64,000 bases of DNA, from contig NZ_CANLXP010000001.1 of NCBI RefSeq assembly GCF_947495145.1, positions 112,172-176,171 on the forward strand, in the 5' to 3' direction. Below are positions 41,722 through 48,153 of the stretch, piece by piece (position 1 is the stretch's first letter; each line of letters starts with the position of its first letter). The notes under the pieces were generated by a model that was not told the origin of the DNA, did no database searches, and saw nothing but the letters and a program-made list of their open reading frames with translations. The position numbers and the translations under genes were made by a program. Source of the stretch: an uncultured Arthrobacter sp. (GTDB taxonomy: Bacteria; Actinomycetota; Actinomycetes; Actinomycetales; Micrococcaceae).

Positions 41722-42395
41722 GCCCGCGCGCGGTAGACAGCGCGGCGGGTGATTCCGCGCCCGAGGGTCGTCGGATCATATTCTGGCGCCACGGCAGAAC
41801 CGAATGGAACGCCCGCGGGCTGTTTCAGGGTCAGGAGGACATTGCGCTCGACGACCTCGGAAGACAGCAGGCCACGCAGGCAGCTTATGAGCTTAAGCAT
41901 CTGGCGCCGTCGCTCATTGTGTCCTCCGATCTGGAACGGGCGCGCGACACCGCTGCAGCACTGAGCGTTGCCACGGGAATTTCAGCCGGCACCGACGAAC
42001 GGTTCCGCGAGACCTACGCGGGGCGTTGGCAAGGGTTGGCTTTCGCCGAGATCGGTCGCAGATTCCCGGAAGACCAGCAGGCCTGGCACGAAGGCGACCC
42101 TCACGTAGCCGCCGGAGGCGGAGAGAGCCGGCTCGAGACGCTTGACGCCGTCGCCCAGCTGCAGCCCGGTCAGACGCTCATCGTGGTCAGCCACGGCGGA
42201 GCTATCCGCGCCGGCGTTGCCGCTTTGATGGGGATTGCACCGGAGCTCTGGGGGTCGTTGGCAGGCGTGGCGAACTGTCACTGGTCTGTGCTGGAGGAGC
42301 TGAATCCGTCGTCGTCGGCGGTGCCGCTGAGATGGCAATTGACCGGGCACAATATCGGTCTGGCGTCCATGCCCTCGGCTCCGCTGGAGGGCTGA
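41718..42395 (+). CDS. Histidine phosphatase superfamily protein
   Basis: The 225-residue protein has the catalytic RHG (FWRHGRTEWN near residues 22-31), a conserved SSDLERARDTA segment, the acid residue in RETYAGRWQGL, and the second histidine in VVSHGGAIRAG. It overlaps the rsfS stop by four bases. In mycobacteria a gene of this family in the same position (gpgP, glucosyl-3-phosphoglycerate phosphatase) follows rsfS, so that role is possible, but the family is too broad to assign a substrate. Confidence 0.85.
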   Translation: MSPRAVDSAAGDSAPEGRRIIFWRHGRTEWNARGLFQGQEDIALDDLGRQQATQAAYELKHLAPSLIVSSDLERARDTAAALSVATGISAGTDERFRETYAGRWQGLAFAEIGRRFPEDQQAWHEGDPHVAAGGGESRLETLDAVAQLQPGQTLIVVSHGGAIRAGVAALMGIAPELWGSLAGVANCHWSVLEELNPSSSAVPLRWQLTGHNIGLASMPSAPLEG

Positions 42396-42500
42396 AACCG
42401 TCTAACCGCACCGATTTTGCGGGGACCGGAAAATTGTCTAAACTGGACAAGTTGCTTCGGCCGGTTACGGCAAAATCTGAAAAGCGGGGCAACTGAGTTT

Positions 42501-42576
42501 GGGGCTGTGGCGCAGCTGGTAGCGCACCTGCATGGCATGCAGGGGGTCAGGGGTTCGAGTCCCCTCAGCTCCACCA
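42501..42576 (+). tRNA. tRNA-Ala (anticodon GGC)
   Basis: A 76-base cloverleaf: acceptor GGGGCTG pairs with CAGCTCC (one G-U), D-arm GCGC-AGCTGGTA-GCGC, anticodon stem CCTGC/GCAGG with loop ATGGCAT (anticodon GGC), T-arm GGGG-TTCGAGT-CCCC, and an encoded CCA. The G3-T70 wobble, the identity mark of alanine tRNA, is present at 42503/42570. Confidence 0.97.
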
Positions 42577-42632
42577 ATGTGAATATCGGAAATGCCTCGC
42601 CAATCGGTGGGGCATTTCCTGTGTCCGGGTGT

Positions 42633-43262
42633 TTACTGCAGCGAGGCGACGGTGACGGGCTGTCTGAGGATGGTGCGCAGCTTCTCCGGGGCAACCTTCC
42701 GGAAGTCGCTGAAGTAGATTTCATGGTGTCTGCCATTCATGCGGAATCCGTGGTCGGGGATGAACTCGTCGTGCATCCGTGCCAGAACGGCGCCTTCGTC
42801 GTCGAACGAGCCAACGTGCAGCGTCTGCACGCAACGCCCCTCGGTCAGCGACTGAAGGCGGACATCCCCGAGGCGTACGGGAGGGGTTTTGGCTCCGACG
42901 TTCTCAAGAGCAGCCTCAAACATGCTCTGATCGGCCCAGCCAGGGACCATGATCATTACAGTCCAGCGCCACTGGGATTTGTCACGCGACGTCGTGAAGG
43001 AGTCCATGTCGTCTGCCCACCATAGGGCCTCTAACGGCGGGACGACGTAGTCACGTCCGAGGAGTTCCTTGCTGGCGAACTTCAGCTTGTACGCCACCGG
43101 GTACAGCGCCCCGAGGGTCTCGGCATAGGCAGGTGACGTATTCGGGTCACCGTGCCCGTCGATCATCAGATACTGCATTTCGGGCACGTCCAGCACCCGG
43201 AACTCACCCCGCTTCGCCTGGTAGCTGTTGAGGGTCTTCTTGAAGTCGGTCTTGTCAGTCAT
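42633..43262 (-). CDS. GyrI-like small-molecule-binding domain protein
   Basis: The 209-residue protein fits the GyrI-like (SOUL/AraC effector-type) domain group: YLMIDGHGDPNTSPAYAETLGALYPVAYKLKF at the N-terminus, VPPLEALWW, then WRWTVMIMVP and the closing block with EIYFSDFRKVAPEKLRTILRQPV. Such proteins bind organic compounds; some hydrolyse them. GTG at 43265 directly precedes ATG at 43262; the ATG is taken. It is the downstream partner of the exonuclease gene, 27 bases away, but no functional link is evident. Confidence 0.85.
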   Translation of the reverse strand: MTDKTDFKKTLNSYQAKRGEFRVLDVPEMQYLMIDGHGDPNTSPAYAETLGALYPVAYKLKFASKELLGRDYVVPPLEALWWADDMDSFTTSRDKSQWRWTVMIMVPGWADQSMFEAALENVGAKTPPVRLGDVRLQSLTEGRCVQTLHVGSFDDEGAVLARMHDEFIPDHGFRMNGRHHEIYFSDFRKVAPEKLRTILRQPVTVASLQ

Positions 43263-43289
43263 CACATTCCAATGATGTTTCCGGAAGGA

Positions 43290-44219
43290 TCAACCCCGCG
43301 CTGAGTACGCCTTCAGCACCCGATCCGCCGCTCCGCCCAAATTCCACTCAGCCGCAAGCTTTCTCAGAATGTCTTCTTGCTTGGAATCGAGCGGCCGGAT
43401 TTGCGAGTCGAACGACCCGAGGTCCAGGTCCCGGACTACGCCGACAACAGTCGGAGCCACGGAGAGGTAATCGGCGGCTGCCGTGAGCTTCTGGCGCACA
43501 GACGCGGACATGGTGCTGGACTGGTCAGCCGCCGCCTCGATGATCCCGTCAAGGTCCACAAACTCCTTGAGCAGGCTTGCCGCTGTCTTGTCACCGATGC
43601 CCGGCACGCCGGGCAGCCCGTCTGATGTATCGCCCCGCAAGGCAGCGAAGTCTGCGTACTGGCCGGGAAGCACGCTGTATTTGCCTACCACCGTCACATC
43701 GGTCACGGACTCGAGCTTGCTCATTCCCCGCGCCGTGTAGAGAACGCGCACCCCGCTTCCGTCGTCGACCAGCTGGAACAGATCCCGGTCCCCGGTGACG
43801 ATGTCCACCGGCATGGCGGCCTGGCTGGCCAGGCTGCCGATGACGTCGTCGGCCTCGTGGTCAGCGACGCCGATGACCGGGAGGTTCAGCGAAGCGAGAA
43901 CCTCGCGGATTAGGGGGAGTTGGGCAACGAGTCCCTCGGGGGTTTCCTCGATGTCAGGGCCGCCTGTGACCTTACGGGCCACCCGATGCTCCTTGTAGCT
44001 GGGGATCAGCTCCACACGCCACTTCGGCCGCCAGTCATCATCCCAGCAGGCAACGAGATGAGTCGGCTCGTAATCGGTCACCAGCCGGGCAATCATGTCG
44101 AGCAGCCCACGCACAGCGTTGACGGGCATATCGTTGGCTGCTTTGAGACTGTCGGGCAGCCCGTAGAAGGCGCGGAAGTACAGGGACGGAGTATCAAGAA
44201 GCATCAGTCGTTCGGCCAC
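43290..44219 (-). CDS. 5'-3' exonuclease (Pol I N-terminal-type FEN nuclease)
   Basis: The 309-residue protein resembles the isolated 5'-nuclease domain of DNA polymerase I. It shows LLDTPSLYFRAFYG, WDDDWRPKWRVELIPSYKEHR, the acidic metal cluster ADHEADDVIG and VTGDRDLFQLVDD, and a helix-hairpin-helix near GVPGIGDKTA. It should remove 5' flaps and RNA primers. The chosen GTG at 44219 has GGGAGGA eight bases upstream; the longer frame to 44264 has a basic N-terminus without a ribosome site. Actinobacteria carry this stand-alone nuclease besides PolA. Confidence 0.9.
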   Translation of the reverse strand: MAERLMLLDTPSLYFRAFYGLPDSLKAANDMPVNAVRGLLDMIARLVTDYEPTHLVACWDDDWRPKWRVELIPSYKEHRVARKVTGGPDIEETPEGLVAQLPLIREVLASLNLPVIGVADHEADDVIGSLASQAAMPVDIVTGDRDLFQLVDDGSGVRVLYTARGMSKLESVTDVTVVGKYSVLPGQYADFAALRGDTSDGLPGVPGIGDKTAASLLKEFVDLDGIIEAAADQSSTMSASVRQKLTAAADYLSVAPTVVGVVRDLDLGSFDSQIRPLDSKQEDILRKLAAEWNLGGAADRVLKAYSARG

Positions 44220-44392
44220 GGTCCGATCCTCCCATGCCAAGGCCGCAGAACGACGACGGCGCACAGGGCCGGGTGATCAGGCGGTGTAGGGACAAATAAA
44301 TCCATTTGGTTGAGGAAACCCCTTGAAGCTTGGAGTGATGTGCTTCACACTGGAACCGGCAACTCAAAGCACGAACGAATGATGGGGCGATC
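44220..44392. other. Intergenic region between the exonuclease and CxxC-protein genes
   Basis: No gene is seen. It must contain the minus-strand promoter for the exonuclease operon. GTTCGGTT- or TTGA-like promoter parts are present (for example TTGAGG near 44309) but no pair I would trust. Confidence 0.3.
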
Positions 44393-44554
44393 ATGAGTGG
44401 ATTAATGCGGTGCCGTCAGTGTCAGCGGACCTGGCTTGTTGAGAGCAAGACGGCTGAGACAGTCACTTCCCGGAATCACGCGTTTCTCAATCCCGGCCAT
44501 AGAACGGTTACGGTCTGGAAACAGGTGGAGCAGCACGCTGAGGCCATCGCCTGA
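44393..44554 (+). CDS. Tiny CxxC protein (possible half zinc ribbon)
   Basis: An open frame of 53 codons begins with ATG at 44393 behind GATGGGGCGA. The predicted protein has RCRQCQRTW near residues 6-14, a CxxC knuckle followed by aromatic and basic residues, then KTAETVTSRNHAFLNPGHRTVTVWKQ, ending EQHAEAIA. Only one CxxC is present, with two histidines further on (His29, His36), so a CCHH-type metal site or a dimeric site is possible. It ends 45 bases before the App1 gene. Codon use has GC-rich third positions like its neighbours. Not a family I recognise. Confidence 0.55.
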   Translation: MSGLMRCRQCQRTWLVESKTAETVTSRNHAFLNPGHRTVTVWKQVEQHAEAIA

Positions 44555-44599
44555 GAAGACCTCACGTAGACCGGCGGCCGGCCGTGCAAGACTGGTTGC

Positions 44600-45730
44600 A
44601 TGGCATCCGACAAGGCATCTTCCGTGCCTCCTCCACCGCCGCTTCCGCCGCATGAAGACGAGGTGCGGGAGCGAACTCACCTCGGCCTGATGATCGGCGA
44701 CACGTGGCACTCCCTCCAGACCCGAATCGCTGAGCAGCGCGGCCGCGTCGAGACGATCATCCCGTACACCGGTTACGGAACCACCACCTGGATCCGCGTG
44801 CTCGGCCGGGTAGTACTGTCGAATCCGCGGGATCTCAAGCCGCTCGAAGGCAAAGAGATGATGAAGCCCATCAAGGAGGGGCTGCGGGGCTGGCGCAACT
44901 TCGTCAGCGCGCCGGTCCGCTACGCCGAGGTGACCCTTGAGGTCGACGGAACCAGCGCCGTCGTCCATGCGGACCGGGGCGGCGTCATCGATGTGCACGT
45001 TGACGCATCGCTGGAACCGGGCTGGCATACCGTCCGGATCAAGTCCGGAGATTCAGTGGTGGCCGACGCGCCCGTGCGGGTCGTCGAGAACGACGTAACC
45101 TTCGGAGTCGTCTCGGATATTGACGACACAGTCATGGTGACCGCGCTGCCGAGACCATTCCTTGCGGCCTGGAACACTTTCGTCCTGGACGAGCATGCAC
45201 GCACCCCGACTCCCGGCATGTCGGTTCTCATGGAGAGAATCGTCCGGAAGCATCCCGCAGCGCCGGTCCTTTATCTCTCGACCGGAGCCTGGAACGTTGC
45301 TCCTGCCCTGACCCGTTTCCTTTCCCGTAACCTTTACCCCGCCGGGCCGAAGCTCCTCACTGATTGGGGTCCCACCCGCGACCGCTGGTTCCGCAGCGGC
45401 CAGGAGCACAAGCGATCCTCGCTGGAACGCCTCGCCGAGGAGTTTCCGTCGGTCAAGTGGCTGCTGATCGGCGACGACGGTCAGCATGACGAGGCGATCT
45501 ACGCCGAGTTCGCCCGAAACCACCCGGGAAACGTCCGGGCGATCGCCATCCGCCAGCTCTCCGCAAGCGAGGCGGTCCTGGCCGGCGGCCGGTCGAAGAC
45601 CAGCCCTGCCGGTTCCACCCCGGGCAGCCCGTGGATCTACGCCCGCGACGGCGCCGGCATGTCGGAGCAGCTGAGCAGGCTGGGAATTGTTGAAGGCGCC
45701 GTGCGTATCGACCCGGAGGACGAAGCCTAG
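44600..45730 (+). CDS. App1-family phosphatidate phosphatase-like protein
   Basis: The 376-residue protein has a N-terminal beta domain (YTGYGTTTWIRVLGRVVL; about residues 55-165) and a HAD-type catalytic domain in the C-terminal half: SDIDDTVMVT (DxDxT, about 173-182), LYLSTGAWNV, and the IGDDGQHDEAIY acidic motif. This is the APP1 arrangement known from yeast Mg-dependent phosphatidate phosphatase; bacterial members are common in actinobacteria, with lipid substrates assumed but not known to me. AAGACT lies six bases before the ATG and there is no Shine-Dalgarno sequence, so it may be leaderless. Its stop overlaps the end of the convergent FUSC gene by four bases. Confidence 0.87.
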   Translation: MASDKASSVPPPPPLPPHEDEVRERTHLGLMIGDTWHSLQTRIAEQRGRVETIIPYTGYGTTTWIRVLGRVVLSNPRDLKPLEGKEMMKPIKEGLRGWRNFVSAPVRYAEVTLEVDGTSAVVHADRGGVIDVHVDASLEPGWHTVRIKSGDSVVADAPVRVVENDVTFGVVSDIDDTVMVTALPRPFLAAWNTFVLDEHARTPTPGMSVLMERIVRKHPAAPVLYLSTGAWNVAPALTRFLSRNLYPAGPKLLTDWGPTRDRWFRSGQEHKRSSLERLAEEFPSVKWLLIGDDGQHDEAIYAEFARNHPGNVRAIAIRQLSASEAVLAGGRSKTSPAGSTPGSPWIYARDGAGMSEQLSRLGIVEGAVRIDPEDEA

Positions 45731-46842
45731 CCCGGACTCTGTTCGGACTCCGGCGCGATCTCCTCGTAAGGGGATGCGGAGTCGGCACGCACTGTCAGCA
45801 GAATCCGCCGCAGGTCCATGCCAAGCGCCGCCGTTGCCTGGATTCGCTGTTCCGCTGCTGCTCCGGACGCGATGTCCTGCATCAGCCGTTCCACAGCAGC
45901 CTCTGCCTCTGTCATGCTGGGTCCGTCCGGATCCCAGGCATTCAACGCTTCGGCGGTGCGCGCAATTGCGTCGCCGAGGGGTTCGACCAGCGCAGGCGGC
46001 AGGGGAGTGGACTCTGGCGATCGCCAGATGACCCCGGCAAGCACCTCGGTCATGTCCTGGACATGGAACGCTATCCGTTCCATCGCTTGCAGCCGCTGGT
46101 AATCAGCGCTCAGGTCCCGCTTGTGGCGCAGCCGTCGGGGGTTTCCGCGCCGGCTGCTGTCAGCGAGCTGGACCGCCGTACGAACTTCCCGGCCGAGGTC
46201 GGACACGCGGCTCTCACGCTCCGCCCATTCCTCGTGCTCGGGCGGCCAGGATTCGCCTAGAGCCGTACTCATGTCCGAGAGTTGCTGAGCCAACAGCTCC
46301 CGAAAATTCTGGAGACCGCGGATGGCGCCGTCGAGGTGCAGCGGCGGGAACACCAGCATGTTCACCGAGAGTCCCACAACCACGCCGACCAGCATCTGAA
46401 TGAGATAGCTGAAGGAGTATTCCTCGGGGTTCTCACCGCCCACGAGGAGGACAAACAACGAGGCAATCGGAATCCAGTCACGCCCAGCGCCCAACTTCGG
46501 CAGCCCAGCCGCGAGCACCCCCACTCCGACGACGATGGCAACGGACACCACGGAGACGTCACCGATGAGGATGATCGGAAACGCCAGTGCAAACCCGACG
46601 GAGAGACCGATGAGGGTTTCGAGGCCCTGGCGGGCCGAACCCGCGACGGTCGGGTACATGCACGCGACTGCGCCGAGCGGGGCGTAGTACGGATACTGGG
46701 CGGCGACACCGGGAACCCGCAGTGCGATCCACCATGCGATTGCGGCAGCAAGGGCCGTCTTGATCGCCAGAAGCACCCTCTCGTGGGTGATCAGCTTTCT
46801 CGCGCGGGTTCCGGCCTGCGAACCGGTAAGTAGGCTTGGCAT
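45727..46842 (-). CDS. FUSC-like aromatic-acid-exporter-family membrane protein
   Basis: The 371-residue protein has about six hydrophobic segments in residues 25-175 (ALAAAIAWWIALRV, YAPLGAVACMYPTVAGSARQGLETLIGLSVGFALAFP, VGVVVGLSVNMLVFPP) and a long helical cytosolic C-terminal half. This is the half-size FUSC/ArAE layout, proposed to export aromatic or weak acids as dimers. ATG at 46842 follows GAAGGA with almost no spacing; a longer start (frame open to 46962) would add a non-hydrophobic N-terminus, so the start is uncertain. Confidence 0.82.
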   Translation of the reverse strand: MPSLLTGSQAGTRARKLITHERVLLAIKTALAAAIAWWIALRVPGVAAQYPYYAPLGAVACMYPTVAGSARQGLETLIGLSVGFALAFPIILIGDVSVVSVAIVVGVGVLAAGLPKLGAGRDWIPIASLFVLLVGGENPEEYSFSYLIQMLVGVVVGLSVNMLVFPPLHLDGAIRGLQNFRELLAQQLSDMSTALGESWPPEHEEWAERESRVSDLGREVRTAVQLADSSRRGNPRRLRHKRDLSADYQRLQAMERIAFHVQDMTEVLAGVIWRSPESTPLPPALVEPLGDAIARTAEALNAWDPDGPSMTEAEAAVERLMQDIASGAAAEQRIQATAALGMDLRRILLTVRADSASPYEEIAPESEQSPG

Positions 46843-46903
46843 TCCTTCAGTATGGCAATTGATTATGAGAGTGGCGTAGGTATGCGCTGGGGCAGAACGA
46901 CGA

Positions 46904-46927
46904 AATGTTGCGGCACCGTGCAACATT
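46904..46927. promoter_or_regulatory. Perfect inverted repeat, possible operator
   Basis: AATGTTGC (46904-46911) and GCAACATT (46920-46927) are perfect inverted repeats around an eight-base spacer GGCACCGT. The size and spacing suit a dimeric helix-turn-helix repressor. It lies about 62 bases before the FUSC start on the minus strand and about 250 bases before metF, so FUSC is the likelier target. Confidence 0.45.
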
Positions 46928-46983
46928 CTTGAAGCCGCCCGCGGCGGTGCCGTAACGTTCACGACAAGTTACTTCCGTAACGG

Positions 46984-47034
46984 GTCAGCGACTCCCCAAT
47001 CGAGGGAGTGTGGGTGCCCCCATGTGGGCCTGAC
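46984..47034 (+). promoter_or_regulatory. Candidate three-way-junction leader RNA
   Basis: GTCAG (46984-46988) can pair with CTGAC (47030-47034), enclosing ACTCCC/GGGAGT (46991-47009) and GCCC/GGGC (47016-47029). All three stems are perfect and nested without overlap, which gives a compact three-way junction about 145 bases before metF. It matches no riboswitch class I know. Confidence 0.35.
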
Positions 47035-47177
47035 ATTTGTTTCGCAGGAGTTCTGTGCCGCGCGGCCGCGCGGTCCACCGAATATTCCTCCTGCCTCCTT
47101 TCCGTATGTCATTCCGGTTCTGCCTGCACAAGCATCGTGCCTGCGTTCATCGGATGTCCTGACGACCAAGGATACGA

Positions 47178-48122
47178 ATGTCGCAACCATCGAAATCAAT
47201 TCATACCGTAGGCCCCCCGGCTTCCGAGCCGTACCCTGCACTGTCCTATGAACTCTTCCCACCGCGCAGCACCAGCGCTGCCGAAACCCTCTGGCGCACG
47301 ATCCGCGAGCTGGAGCAGACCAGCCCTGACTATGTCTCGGTTACCTACGGTGCCTCCGGCTCCAACCGGGACACAGCTGTCGATCTGCTCTCACGGCTAC
47401 TGGCTGAAACCTCCCTGCGCCCCCTGGCTCACCTCACCTGCGTGGGCAACACCCGCGGGTACCTGCTGGATCTCGTGGATGAACTCATCACACTCGGTGT
47501 CCGGGGCATTCTTGCCCTCCGCGGAGACACCCCGAAGGATCCCGCAGCCGGTCGGGGGGACCTTGCCTACGCCAGTGACCTGGTGGGGCTTATCCGCGAA
47601 GCTGAACGCCGGCGGACGGCCCACCTATGCGCGGGCCGTCTTGCGGTCGGCGTCGCCGCGTATGCCACGAGGCACCCGGAATCACCCAGCTTCGATCACG
47701 ACATCGAGGCGCTGCTCGCCAAGCAGGCGGCAGGGGCTGATTTCGCAATCACCCAGGTGTTCTTCTTCCCCGACCACTTTCAACGACTGGTGACAGCTGC
47801 CCGTCGTGCCGGCGTCGACATCCCGATCATCCCCGGCGTCATGCCGTTGACCAGCGTGCGCAGGCTTGACCGCCTGGGCGAGCTTGCAGGCACCGAAGTG
47901 GATCACCAGTTGCGGAACCGGCTGGCAGCAGCCGACGACGACGCCGCACGACGCCGCATCGGGGTCCAGGCGACGGTGGATCTGGCCAACGCAGCCCTCG
48001 ACGCCGGTGCCCCAGGGATCCACCTCTACACCTTCAACGAGCACGCCGCAGCGCTTGACGTGCTCGAACACCTTCAGCTTCGCCGTCCCCCCGTTCCGGG
48101 TGGGCTCGGACGCACCGCATAA
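47178..48122 (+). CDS. metF: 5,10-methylenetetrahydrofolate reductase
   Basis: The 314-residue flavoprotein reduces methylene-THF to methyl-THF, the methyl donor for MetE. It has the MetF barrel signatures: SYELFPPRSTSAAETLWRT, DYVSVTYGASGSNRD (with the aspartate-containing loop after it), LAHLTCVGNTR, ILALRGD, GADFAITQVFFF and PIIPGVMPLTS. AAGGAT precedes the ATG by about seven bases. metE follows after 31 bases, so the two steps that make methionine from folate and homocysteine are one operon. Confidence 0.94.
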   Translation: MSQPSKSIHTVGPPASEPYPALSYELFPPRSTSAAETLWRTIRELEQTSPDYVSVTYGASGSNRDTAVDLLSRLLAETSLRPLAHLTCVGNTRGYLLDLVDELITLGVRGILALRGDTPKDPAAGRGDLAYASDLVGLIREAERRRTAHLCAGRLAVGVAAYATRHPESPSFDHDIEALLAKQAAGADFAITQVFFFPDHFQRLVTAARRAGVDIPIIPGVMPLTSVRRLDRLGELAGTEVDHQLRNRLAAADDDAARRRIGVQATVDLANAALDAGAPGIHLYTFNEHAAALDVLEHLQLRRPPVPGGLGRTA

Positions 48123-48153
48123 GACCTAACGAACGCTACCAAAGGACCTCCTC

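Larger units (their letters stand above)
46843..47177 (+). promoter_or_regulatory. Intergenic leader of metF-metE with several dyads
   Basis: This 335-base region between the divergent FUSC and metF genes is dense in symmetrical elements: an 8+8 dyad at 46904-46927, repeated CCGTAACG near 46953 and 46976, a possible three-way-junction RNA at 46984-47034, and the perfect 16-base palindrome CCGCGCGGCCGCGCGG at 47058-47073. A Cys-rich open frame (about 47014-47211) crosses into metF. AAGGAT lies before the metF ATG. I do not find the conserved parts of SAM, SAH or cobalamin riboswitches here. Confidence 0.45.

Noticed and set aside
41718-42395. Definite naming of the phosphatase after rsfS as GpgP
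   Set aside because: Position agrees with mycobacteria, but the histidine phosphatase family is too broad for a substrate call from motifs alone.
42396-42500. tRNA-Ala as an integration site (attB) for a mobile element
   Set aside because: No integrase, no duplicated tRNA 3' end and no change in gene content is seen beside it.
47058-47073. Perfect palindrome CCGCGCGGCCGCGCGG as an operator
   Set aside because: It is perfect, but made only of alternating C and G in GC-rich DNA, and such palindromes arise easily; a short RNA hairpin is equally possible.
46843-47177. SAM, SAH or cobalamin riboswitch before metF-metE
   Set aside because: I looked for the conserved blocks of these classes and did not find them; the structures present are different.
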